Origin: Paracentrotus lividus | Taxonomy: Eukaryota; Echinodermata; Echinoidea; Camarodonta; Echinidae | Reading direction: 5' to 3' | Length of the DNA stretch: 64,000 nt | NCBI GenBank assembly: GCA_940671915.1 | Contig: CALNVZ010000174.1 | Coordinates: 78,914,911-78,978,910 of the forward strand | In this document: positions 38,752-50,370 of the stretch, in pieces | Layout: each line of letters starts with the position of its first letter | Position numbering within the stretch: position 1 is the stretch's first letter | Made by a program: the position numbers and the translations under genes | Notes under the pieces: model-generated | Seen by the model: the letters and a program-made list of their open reading frames with translations, nothing else | Database searches by the model: none | What the model was told of the DNA's origin: nothing

Positions 38752-39044
38752 GTGCCTCATGACATTGACTTTCAGGAGGAGCTAGAGTCGACTGGTCTAG
38801 ACCCCGATGGTCACCGTGATGGATCCATCCTGACATCTTTATCTTTGCTCATCCTTCCTCTTCCTCTCCATCCCATCCCAAACCATCATCCCAAAACCAA
38901 GACGGTCCTCTTAGACCTTGAGCGTCTCCAGACGTTATAGCACTGCATCTCGTCTCCAGATATCCCCTTTCGCTTTTCTAGTTTATTAATTCGCTATCGA
39001 GGGGTTGCCTTCATTGTTTTATACACCTCGTGCTCATCTTCTTT

Positions 39045-39050
39045 AATAAA
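39045..39050 (+). promoter_or_regulatory. Poly(A) signal AATAAA
   Basis: Canonical hexamer about 105 bases after the last in-frame stop of the candidate exon at 38690, followed within 30 bases by GTGGGTTG, a typical downstream GU-rich element. Single hexamers are common by chance in AT-rich DNA, so its value depends on the exon. Confidence 0.3.
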
Positions 39051-39065
39051 GCGTTCTTGATTAAT

Positions 39066-42000
39066 ATTACCAAGTGGGTTGCACGATGGAATAGTCTTAC
39101 AATTAAAATTCATGGCGGGTGTAATTCATAAGAGACTGGAGAGGTTAAGTCGATTCAAGACCTCAATAGAAGAGATTCCATTGAGAGGGGCTGCCTGTCA
39201 TATCAGAGAGACTGTTCTTGTTTTAACGAACGGACACGAGGGTCCCTGATGGGCACACAACTCGAAGTAAATTCATTAACTTGCTTATCATACAATAGGA
39301 TTAACCGGGGCCTGTTTCAAACTCGTTGAATATTTTACTTCTAACGCCAGTACCCTTTAACACAGAGAGTTACTATCAATATTGTATCTCATGAGCCTCG
39401 ATTCAAGAACATCAATACATTTATTGGTGTTAGGCTTAGGATTATAATTAGGATGAAGAATATGATCGGGGTAAGGGTTAAAGAAAGTTTTTTAATCTTT
39501 TGGGGATCCTACCGAGATACAATATATTGTAACTTGTTGATATTACAGGGCATCAGTAAACTAATACGCGCTTTGGATCACCGTTTTATTCAACATAATG
39601 GCAGAGTATAAACAAAGAAAATCATTTAACGTTTACTTTTATACCAGTAATCAAAACAACGACGAACGTTATTACTTGTACAAAATAAATCGTGACCAGA
39701 ATCACAATTTGACCGATCACAGTCTCTTGATGAGCGACTTATTCAACTATTGTCATTTCTGCCTAAATTTTGATTATTGATGATTCAGACAGACCGCGGA
39801 TGATGATTATATCTCGGCAATCAAGGAAACTATGGATGTCTTGGTTTGTATAGTGCTTCCTCGTGTCTTGTTTTGGAGCTCGATTAATTATTGCTCGGAG
39901 CAAAGTGAGAAATAATTGAGTGGGATGATGACAAATCACCAAACCACAAAAAAACTGAATCACAGAGCGAAATAATTGAACTCTCTTCTTCTACAAATGT
40001 TCTACAAATAATTATGATCGATATTGGTGGACGATTGATAGACAAGATACGTTCAATAAAAAAACGCGACGACTGCGGTCGTGTCAAAAGCCATTGACGT
40101 GACTCAAGATGTGTCTGGAAAATACCCTGACAAATCTTGACATGATTTTCTGATTTCTAGCCCCCCCCCCCCCCTTCAACAATATCTCGGCTGCCAGGTC
40201 CCTAAAACAAATATTAATTTGGTTGCAGACGATCGTGTGTCATGCATGGAGACACGATCCGTGTAGATGGCGCGACCCAAATGCTTTACGGAAATGGAAG
40301 GTAGAAATATAAAAAGAAAAAATATGTTTTAGAACACGATTTGGGATTCCCGACTCTGGTAGAAATTATGGAACTATTCGCTCAACAATCAGCCCCAGCC
40401 TTTGGGGAAATACCAATAATATCTGGAGCGGAGTATTTTTATTTTTCCTCGGGTACGAGATTTTTTTTAAACTCAAGCAAAATTTTTTCCTGTATTAAAA
40501 TCAGTTCCAGATGAAGCGTAGTCTATGATTTTAGACATTTATTTGTAGGCCTATCACAATATTTTTCATGTTCGCTCCTGCCATTTCAAGATAATAGTAA
40601 TTGCAATGCAGTGAGACCACAAGCTAAATCTTGCATTTTAAAATAAAGTAAATGATAATTAAAACCTTTAACGGATATCCGCACGTATGTTAGTCAAATA
40701 AATGGCAATCTATAACATTAAAAAATATATATCACAAAAAAGCATTAGACTGAGATTTGATAAAGGTTATGGCATTTATCAATTTTAAAGGGCATCATTG
40801 CCTAGGCTAGACCTATCCGAGTGTTTTATATTTAGACACAGCAGACTATGTAACAATTTTAACTGCGAATTATTATCAATCAAATTTATACTGGAAATAT
40901 TTCAAAATAACAGAATTAGGTTTACGAAATTAGATTTTGGGGTTTACAATTGATCGGCAATGTTCGGTGACTAACACAATATGTGTCGATACGACCAAGG
41001 ATCACAAGCAACCTGGAACCCAAGACCACTAAAAGAGACAAGACATTCAAATATTGAAACAATCCTTCTTGATGTGATATATCTCCGATAACACCATCAC
41101 AATCAGGTTGAGTGAGCTAGCCATGAAACAAAATGAATCATATTTCTTCGCCCTTCTTTCTTTCTCCTTTCGTCAACTTGGCCCAGGCAGGTTGCCAGCA
41201 GGCCGGATTGAGCACTCCACAACATTTTAACGCCGAAGGGAACAGGCTTCGAACAAACAGCGCTGTCTCGATCTACAAAAATAGCCCAAAGAACTCGCCT
41301 TTTTTTTCTCTCAAAAACATGCAAAAAAGGGAACAAATATTAAATAATTTCTTTGTTTACAAGATGCAGTTTTCTAATTACTCGGTTAATATTTTCTTAA
41401 CGGTGTTGCGCATGTTTTTGTTTCACACAAATTTTGTTGTTTGATTTAGGTTTGTATAAAAGACATTTCCAATTATTCCGGTTTCATGTTTTCTTAACGG
41501 TGTTGATCATATTATTGTTTCACGCTCGTCACAAATTGCTTATGGTTTGTATCAAAGAAATGCATTATTAAAACATTCATTACCAGCAATAAAAATGTAA
41601 ATATGACATCATCCCATTAAGTCGCCATCGATATTGAATTTTTACTGCTAACAATGAATAATTGTCCTTTTTATATATACATGACACAATTGGGTCTGAT
41701 AAATGCATATGATTAGTTATACATGCTGTAAATTTATGTTCTTATATTAAAGCGGGCGTGACATAAAAACTTAATGGTGTTAATAGCATTGTTCCAGTTT
41801 AAATTAACTTCATATCTTGAATTTAACTTTCTTTTTTGTTCCAATATTTTGTCCATCAAAGGTTGGAAATGAAATGAGAGATTAGATATGTGAAAAAAGT
41901 AGAATCAGCTGATACAGATTATTCACGAAATTAATGTATGGTAAAAGAAAAAATATATATACTAAAAACAAAAGGCCCAAGATATCTTACCGTAATAATA

Positions 42001-44101
42001 AAGAATATTTTAAGGAAACCAAGTCACGGGTAGGCCTATAGGTCATTCCGATGTAAACAGAATATCGAATCTGCTTGAGTAAGAAATAGAAATGCTTCTT
42101 CCATCTCATCAAAGACGCTTTCAAGGCTGCTTACTTATTATGCAAATCACAAAACGAAAAACCTATTAGCCTTATAGTAAGGCTAGTCAGAGGGCTGAAG
42201 TGCACTCAGAGAGCTTAATATACTCCAGAGATTAATTTTACTCATATTTCTCGAGATGTGTTTGTAGCAAAGTTTGACCCAGAACTGGTTTTCTAAGTTC
42301 TCAAGAGGTATCAATATTAATCCTAAATTGCCCATTCCTGAAAAAATGTGGAAAGAGATGTGGAGGAGAATGTGTAAAGTCAAGATGCTGTGATGATGTT
42401 AGTATTTCTCATCACACACCAAAGAGATACTTTCCGAGTTAAATCTTAGATCATTGGTGCGGTGCTCACTTTCATCATTTCGAAGTGAAAATGGGAATGT
42501 AACCTTTCAAATGTTCAAAAATTGACTGTCATGTTGGAGAAAATGAAAGAAGCAAGAGCAAGAGGAAACATGAAAATGTTAACGAAGAACATGGCTTATT
42601 TTTAGGGCAGGGAGTAATATGTGGGGAGAGTACTAAACGGTACGCATGCGCAAATCTGTACTTATGGATCATGTTGACAAAAAGATCACAAGATTTCTTC
42701 TGAAGAAACTGATTTCTTGTCATGCATTCTAATCATTTGATCATGTAGAGAAATATGACAATGAGATACAATTTCTTCATTTGTGCACTGGTAACTATGC
42801 CAAATTGAGTTTTTTAAAAATCAAAATCGACACAAAATTGTTGAAAACCGTCGTTACGTAGCCTTGATCTTATTCGGTAGTATGCATCAGTCACGACCAT
42901 CAGAATGACTTTATTGTAACTCAAAAGCCGCTCACTAACACCATCCGTTATAATGTAATGTTTGGTTCGGCATTCTGTCGATTTTGTGTAGTTTCCGTTT
43001 GTGTGACATGGTCAGAGCATCTCTTTATTCTTCCATGGTTTGAAGAAACAAGGAGCTCTCTGGAAGAAACAGGAGACAAAAGAAGTCTGTATAGATGTCT
43101 GGCTGGTTGGACAGATGTAGCGTGTTAAAGGAGGTCGAGGCAACTTCTTATCATCTCCTCAAATCCGATGTCATGCCCTCTGACTCGACATCGTTGACAT
43201 GGCGGACGAGAGATTTCCGGAATCCGACAATAACCATCATGATGTCTAATATTGTGATCAACATAACGACTTTGAACAGCTCCCAGTGCCCTGTCGTTCA
43301 TTCAGTTATTGTCGAGAAGGGCAGATATATGGGTAGAAAGATAATCATAATTTGTTGCATGTCCAAACCTATATCTTGAGAATTTTCGAAAACATAAAGG
43401 ATTGATTTGAAATTGTATCCTGCATATTGTAAATGGTAGAAATTCATTGTAAACAATTATGTTTACGAAGTTAAAAACAAAAACAGAACTAGGAGCAATT
43501 GTCTGTATATTATGTAGGCCTACTTGTTCATGGCTGACATTTACCACCCCTTCTCCCCTTTTCCAATCCTCTCCTTCCTTCTACCGTGCCCCAGTTGTTG
43601 ATCACACATTCTCGTTACAAAAAACAAAAAAAAATCAGAGAAATAAAATGTCTACACAAGATTCCTATTAGTTTTGCAGGGACACAAACCCATGTTGTTC
43701 GCTTACTAGGGTCTGAAGTTAAGAACTAGATTCACTCGTGTACTGTAGCTTCTTGGCACAGACTTTGTTGTTGTTGTTGTTGTTTGGTTGGTTTTAACGG
43801 CGCATGTCATTCAATTTTGAATATTCACGCCAATGTTTTATTGTGAGTTTGGAGGCTAGTCTCCTCTCTAGACTGAAATTTGTTAAGTGTCAAATTGAGT
43901 CTGTGCTTGCAGACTAGATTCCTATTCCCCCTTCTCATCACACTATTAAATCCAACCAGGCGCAGCCCCAGTTGAAAACATTTTACTGCGAGTCACAAAC
44001 CTATCAAAACCATCCAAAACAAAGAAAAGCTGGCAATGGCAAACGCCACACTAATTTTGACAAGGATACCGCCATAAATCAATCATCCTCACCTGAAAAA
44101 C
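39066..44101. other. No confident gene
   Basis: AT-rich with poly-C at 40161-40174. A GC-richer block at 41170-41300 follows a pyrimidine-rich AG (TTGGCCCAG) and is open on both strands; not enough to call an exon. Another such block at 43118-43265 includes a good-context ATGGCGGAC with a frame of only 16 codons. Confidence 0.45.
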
Positions 44102-44227
44102 CTCGGTTACACCGCTATATCGACCCCAAACCGCCTTCAACCCGACCAGTTACTTGCCATTCAGTGTGACGAAATATTTTGGTTAGTATAGTGTCGGTTT
44201 GGAGTAGACTTCCTCGGTGTAACAGAG
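44102..44227. repeat. Inverted repeat with 33-base arms (CGGTTACACCG..CCAAACCG)
   Basis: Arms 44102-44133 and 44195-44227 pair through CGGTTACACCG/CGGTGTAAC and CCAAACCG/CGGTTTGG, with mismatches between. The 61-base loop has no feature. Sequence around 27905-27975 (GAGCCCAAACCGAC .. GTCGGTTTAGAGCC) may be a relative. Probably a small MITE. Confidence 0.4.
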
Positions 44228-44702
44228 TTATAAGAAATAAAGACCAGCTCGATTTTCTTTGACTGAAGCAATTAGATCCTTAATCATCATCGAGTGTGAT
44301 TAATTGGGCGCAATAAGAGGTGTAGTTTTGTTTGAATACTGTTCCGAATTAGAAGCAATCAATGTTGTCGCACTCAGCTCGTATCAGATAGCACAGCGCC
44401 TCAAACAATCACCATATCTCAGAACATTGTTTGCAGGCTACGAGATAACAATCGTTTTACGGGGCCATTGGCTCCAGTCGTAATGGGGTGGGGTAGAATG
44501 GGGTCGCTTCTTGTAAAAACAAATAATAATAGAGCTATAAACTTATTTTCATATTTTTCTCATTTGTCTATGAATTAATTTCATAAGACAGGACGTCCAG
44601 GAGATAGTAAGGGTCAAGAAGAAAAAAAAAAGTATTTTAAAATGTTGATTATGAACTGGCGTGATCAGGTGGTTGAGAATTTAAAATATTGCTATAAACC
44701 TG

Positions 44703-44865
44703 GGGGTGCTTCATCAAGTCCTTAGTAAATTTATGAAAGACTTAGCGACGACTGGAATGTGTTTTTAGGTGCTATACTAATCATATTCTTAATAACTGCA
44801 TGATCACAAGACGTTCGTAAGTTGTTCGTAGCCTACAAACGACTTAACACCCCTGGTGAAAAAAA
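44703..44865. mobile_element. GGGTG..CATCAAGTC hairpin MITE, copy 3, diverged
   Basis: Left CTGGGGGTGCTTCATCAAG and right GACTTAACACCCCTGGTGAA are diverged versions of the ends seen at 736 and 34768, with inner GTTCGTAAGTTGTTCGTAG. Similar length to copy 1. Boundaries are approximate. Confidence 0.45.
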
Positions 44866-45897
44866 CATGATGTATAACATTTTCTTGTGCATGCAGTATG
44901 TTCAAACAATCAAACAATTGAGTGGTACTTATTGAACACTATTATTTTGGGATACTAAAGAAGAAGGTAGGCTGAGTGACCACGCCTTTGGACACGTTTG
45001 GAAAAAGACCATGAAGAAAGCGCAAACGTAAATCGGCGTCGTTAGTCGTTTAGGGTCTCCCAGCAAACTCACTAGTTTACAGTGTTTGATGTTCTCATTC
45101 ACGGTCAGCCGTGGACAGTCAAACGTAAACATGGTCCTAAAAATCACCCGGTTTATCATCTTAAACACGTTTCGTTAAGACAGAACCTCAAAGGACAATA
45201 GACATGAATCTATTGAGTCAACACTGAAGAAGCCGTCATTAATTTAATGGTGTCAAACAAAGAATAGAGTCAAGCTAAAGATTGGGACTCCTTGTTGTCT
45301 GCAACAGACTTGACCGCCACGGTGCAGGACGCCATGGTTTATGGACGAGCTTCATAAACAGGCGGCAAAATGATATTCAAGAACAAAGTATTTAAACAGA
45401 ACAATAAAACACAATGAAGATTATGTAGGCAAACTTATTGTAGAAGATATTGTGATGGTGACATTAAATGCTTAAAATAAATCATCTATTCAAATCAAAC
45501 GAGCAATCAACTTATAATATGGCTCCTGTATTTTGGAGATTTTAAAAATCTTGTTTCGTTGAATATGATAGATGACACCCAATTGGTCTAATAGCTTGAA
45601 CTCGTATCAATGACTGACATTATACATACACAATCCAAAATATCAAAGAACCTATTACAAAAACGTAACAAAAAAGAAAAAGAAAAAAAGTCTTTGTATC
45701 GAATTATACTGGAAATCGAGTCTGGATTTGATCCGACTGAAAACATTCTTTCTTTATAAGCAGATAATATTTTACATTATATCTGACTGCACGACTATAA
45801 TATGATAACCGCGAGCATATTAAATGTACGTGAATACAATTTTAACCTAACTCTTCAAGTTGAATGTTTGTATAAAATACTTGAGATTCGTGCGTTA

Positions 45898-46107
45898 GGG
45901 TGGTATATCATTTCGCGGAGACGTCTCCGCCACGGGGGAAAAAGTATTAGAGACGTCTCCGAAACTTAATTTTACAAAACTGTCTCAAAGCAGTTTCAAA
46001 GAACCGTCTCAAAGTAGTTTCCGCGACTCATGAAACGTCTCGGAGACGTCCCCGAAATCCGTCTCAAAGTTGTTTCAAAGTAGTTTCCGCGAAGTGAGAT
46101 ACCACCC
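45898..46107. mobile_element. Harbinger-like MITE, copy B (210 bp)
   Basis: Same family as the element at 1737. Ends are GGGTGGTATATCATTTCGCG and, inverted, CGCGAAGTGAGATACCACCC, with TTA target duplications at 45895-45897 and 46108-46110. The ends pair better than those of copy A, while the interior differs and repeats the short units GTCTCAAAG and TAGTTTCCGCG. Confidence 0.8.
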
Positions 46108-46110
46108 TTA

Positions 46111-47324
46111 AGACCGTCTTATCAAAGGAAATTAGCTCTGAAGTTGGGAACAAAAGAGCACATGGACTACAATCTCTACGTGGCCAAGTAAAATAGGTGA
46201 ATGAAATGACCGTAGAAAAGGGATTATCAGTGTGAGCTGTAAATCGGATTATCCTATTCATCAATTCTGTTGATAATCTTCGAAAAGGTGACTCCAATTA
46301 AATAGATAGCTACACATTGCAAAAAAAAACTTTTATGGCGTATGTGTTTGCTCTTCACATGAAAATGAAAAATCTTCATAAAGATAGATTCAAAAACATG
46401 TCACTGTAGGCCTACTTAGACTTGGTGGACGTGAAAGAATAAACGAACCCCTAATATTATTTCAAACAGATATTGGTCTAACCCAAAGCCATTTTAACGC
46501 TGTTATAGCTTCATTACCAGGTGTGCATTTAACCGGTATGTCCCGATCTACTAGAGATAGGTGCATGTCTGTACAAACGTAATAAGTAATACTGGGCGAA
46601 TAATGGATATTGGCAGAATTATCATAATCATGCACACTAATAAAACTTTTCGAATAAAGATACAATCAATGACATCAATGATGCAAATACATTATAACCA
46701 TATTAATCTTGTTCCCGCCGTAGATACACTACAGGCAAATGCATGTCGCCAGTTGGGTATACCGAGAAGAGTCGTAAGTCTTTGAAGATTGTAAGAGCTA
46801 TATTGATACTCAACAGACAATATACATGCAGGGAATGTGTTCCCTGGTACATGGATGCATTTTGGACATAGGCAGTGATATGAGTTTCTCGACATAGATA
46901 TGTACAAGCAGCGACGAAGAAGTATTTGGACAGTATTGATGACACCTTCTGCAACGCATGGTCAAGATGATGGTCGGATAGAGCAACGATACGAGGAGAG
47001 GAGATGAGAGATAGAGCCATAAAGAAGGCTGAAAGATAAACGGTTGCCACAGGAAGGACAACACTGGATGAAGGCATAATAAATGAAGATCTCAAAATGT
47101 GTACTCAAAGGGAACATATCTTAAGAGTGTAAACTACCATGTCTACTTCTATTTGCTATGGCTTTACAAACCAAAAACTTTTAAAACCTTCCTTATTGTT
47201 TCAATGGATAAAGATTGTATCAATTTGGTCGAATGTGAATTTATGTTTTACTACATGGTCTTTGGGGTTTTTTCATGAAAATTTTGTTTCTCAATACCTG
47301 AAAAAAAAAAAGTTTAATTTCAAA
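46111..47324. other. No gene seen
   Basis: Overlapping open frames on the minus strand at 46700-47095 have no recognisable motif, no start context of note and no splice pattern. Confidence 0.45.
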
Positions 47325-47785
47325 TATAGGTTTTCCCGGCCAATATCATTGTTTTGTCAATCAATTGCATATTCGAGGCATTCATTTTCGGAAAAAACGC
47401 TGATGCACCGAAATGTTGACAGTCAAAATCGTATTCAATCATAAAAATTAACGATTGTTGTGATCTATTTCGTATTTGTGCATTCTACTTCACATAATAA
47501 GCATATACATTCGGCATTAACTATTCAAATTCGTCTTCATCCTGTCGACATTTCATTCCGTATACTCAAATTTGCACAAATTTGAATGCACAAATAATGA
47601 AATTAAATGCCTTTATCCGAATTTGAACTTTGCAACCATTACATTGTGTGCCTAAAAACGAATTTGAGAGCATGAACACGAAATTGTTTGACTAAAGTCA
47701 GTCTGTCGCATCAAACACACGAATTTGAATACACATTAAATGAAAACGGATGATAAATGTATGAAATTGGCCGGGAAAACCTATA
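47325..47785. mobile_element. TATAGGTTTTCCCGGCC inverted-repeat element, copy B (461 bp)
   Basis: Full-length relative of 32656-33115 in the opposite orientation, with the same ends and only scattered substitutions and single-base indels. The near-equal length (461 against about 460) and high similarity suggest both moved recently. Flanking bases outside TATA differ between the copies, so these are independent insertions. Confidence 0.8.
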
Positions 47786-49851
47786 TTAAAATCTTGTAAT
47801 TTGCAGGATCTTCCAGTGGTGTACCTGATATGAGGGGGCAGGGGGAAGAGCCAATGAAGCTTTTAAATTATGCTACATGCATGTATCTAAAATTGAGTGC
47901 TTTTGTAGGAAATGTGTAAACGATGATTGGGGGTATACTTCACTGCCTCCTTTCATATATAACACGACTTTTAGGTATTACTTATTATTTTGCTACGTTA
48001 ATCTGGTGTCCAGTCCCTTTTTTATTATGCTTTGACAGCTTACCGATAGAAAATAATCTTGACATGTGTCCATCAAATTTACGCCACGTAAATTATGATA
48101 TGAGAATAAATAAAGCATATCTATTGCCGAGTATTAATCTCATATCTCAAATCAAGTGGGGACCAACCCATGTATTAAACTAACATGTATTGACATCGAG
48201 TGAGCAAAGGTAAACATCATAGTTCACATTTTAACACGTCCATAATATCATAATATCAAACAAATCCATACCCCCCCCCCCCCCCCCCTCGACTACAGGC
48301 ACACAACTTAGAGCATATTCATAAAGATTCCATATTTCTAAGATATACATCTGGCATGCGTCTATCATATATAAATGTACACAACTCACGCACTAATATT
48401 GACATAGGTGTTCTGGCGGTATTTCAATCCTGGGCAGGCACGTGCAGCTTTTTGAGAAATCAATAAACCGCTTTTTTCCCTATTTCCTATACCATGCGTG
48501 GAGGAGGAAGAAATATAATCTCAAATACCATTCGATTTCTACCGCATTTGTATCAGGTTTGGATAGGTACGTGGATATTACTGAATGGAACCGAAGGGTT
48601 AATCGTAGAGGAGACGAGTAGAAAACAGGGTTACCTTATAAAAACAAACGCATCCCAAATTTGACAGCGTATTAACAAACTCTATGGGTGTATTTGGTTT
48701 AATATTGATATTAAAAATATATATACAATTCACTTGGTTTAATGATCGGGTTTATAAGATGTAGGCCTATGCCTGAGCACTTATACCTGAGAAAAGTAAA
48801 CCATCTTAATTTGTTTTCTTAAAATATAACAAGAATTTTCAAAAAGTTTGTACGAAGAATGAAAATTGTACGCCTAAAGAATTGCCACTGACGTCTCGCA
48901 CAAATTTAAGATGAACATTAATAAATTGGCAACAATTAAGGCTTAAACCTGATCCATTTATTTACTTGTGAAGGTTATTTAGATGAAATATGATGACCAT
49001 TATTACTGGCCGTGTAACACTATCACTCATTTTGACCTTTCCCAATTTGTCAACTGTTTCAGAATGTTTGCCGCGATCACGTTTCTTTGTCATGGTCAAG
49101 CGCACGCTACACACCAAATATCAGGGTGTAACTTTATATAACCCTAAAGCATAATATTTCTACAAGTGATACAGGCAGAAAACTATACCTCAGACGAGTT
49201 TAACTATATATTTGACTTAAATACCTTTGCTAATTTGCAGCATCTATTTAAGTTTAAAATACATTACAGGAAATCTCAACAGTCAAACCTCAATGTTGCA
49301 TTCACGATCAGTACAAATGAGCTGATGTTAACATACACATAATTCAACGATTGTGTTATATTCAATAATTCAATATTTATAATATTTTTTAATGAATTGA
49401 GTTCTAACTAATAAATATGTGATATTGTCTGTCTAAGCATTATAGCAGCTCCGCAACATACAACCATTTGGATTATTTTTCAAATCGACATTATTATAGT
49501 TTCGGGAGAATTGTGTTATAGTTACGCCTGGAAATGTATGCAATGTCGTTATCATTAAAGTAGTAACATACACCAACATTAATATTAAGTAAAAACCTGC
49601 TATATTAAATTTGACTTATAGCCTACATGGTGTACATGGTGGTGTATTGACGTGAAACTGTATGTTCATCATAATCACATGTCACACAATTGGAAATGAA
49701 AATAAATAAATTGGGAAAAGACTTTTACCAATGAAAAAGATATATATGGTCACATTACCAACAATGCAACGTAGGCATAATAGTCTACATGTATCACAAA
49801 CATGTATGTATTCAACCACAACAATTACAGGTACATTGTATCCTTTCTCAC

Positions 49852-50200
49852 CTTATGAACGTCTGCTACCAATTCCAGGTCACTAGAAGTATACCAGGTA
49901 AACTTTGAAACAGTTCGTTCCACTGAATGATATCGTTCCAAACACTCTTTCAAGGCAGAAATCAGTAAATGAATATAGTCCACGAATATATCTCTCCTGA
50001 AATAGTTTTCCACAACAATCTCAAAAATTAGTCCAGAAAATAACAGTCCAAAGCGAAGCTAGTTGCTCAAGAAAAGAGAAAGATTCCAATTTCGAAGGTA
50101 GAACCTCGGTGGAGAGAATCACACTGCGTGCCGAAGCGTGCAGTTTCCTTCAAACCAGTGCAAACTTTTCCAACGTTCTTTTTCTGCACAAACACAGACA
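49852..50200 (-). other. Candidate non-coding first exon (5' leader), minus strand
   Basis: On the minus strand this block ends at CATAAG|GTGAGA (donor GT at 49850-49851), a near-consensus donor. From 50214 down to the donor there is no ATG on the minus strand, although the plus strand of the same block has several; in DNA this AT-rich about six would be expected. That is typical of a 5' leader. CCAAT and GC boxes lie just upstream. The start of transcription is not fixed; 50200 is approximate. It could be exon 1 of the KIF26-like gene, whose coding exon begins with a splice acceptor 32 kb downstream, or of another minus-strand gene. An open frame without ATG (phase 0 at the donor) also runs through it, so an internal coding exon starting at the acceptor near 49997 is an alternative. 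Confidence 0.4.
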
Positions 50201-50209
50201 AATAGGAAA

Positions 50210-50370
50210 ATCGGCATACATACTACTCCGTATAGCAAGCTGAATGAACCAGTGAAACCACGCCCACCACAGCAACTGCTGCTAAGCACGAAACCGTCAA
50301 TTATACATTATTCGCCAATCAGAATTCGCAATCACTACAGACTCTGTAACTCCGCCCCTATGAGTACGTT
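50210..50370 (-). promoter_or_regulatory. Candidate promoter with CCAAT and GC boxes
   Basis: The block contains CCACGCCCAC at 50258-50267 (GC/CACCC type), CCAAT at 50315-50319 (inverted relative to the minus strand), CCGCCCC at 50352-50358 (GC box) and a TATA-like ATGTATAA on the minus strand at 50301-50308. It is richer in CpG than its surroundings and sits directly upstream of the ATG-free candidate leader exon. Direction is inferred from that exon; it could also fire both ways. Confidence 0.4.

Larger units (their letters stand above)
17902..49851 (-). other. Inferred giant first intron of the KIF26-like gene
   Basis: This is the span between the candidate leader donor (49850-49851) and the acceptor at 17902-17903. 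If the two exons belong to one transcript, the intron is about 32 kb and holds the assembly gap, several MITEs, and all plus-strand exon candidates between 29 and 39 kb as possible nested genes. The link rests only on strand, order and compatible non-coding phase. Confidence 0.3.

Noticed and set aside
43198-43252. ATGGCGGACGAG start with good context (MADERFPESDNNHHDV)
   Set aside because: Stops after 16 codons without a convincing donor before the stop; kept only as a mention in the interval entry.
46064-46297. Minus-strand frame over the second Harbinger-like MITE
   Set aside because: Starts in unique DNA and ends inside the MITE; no protein character.
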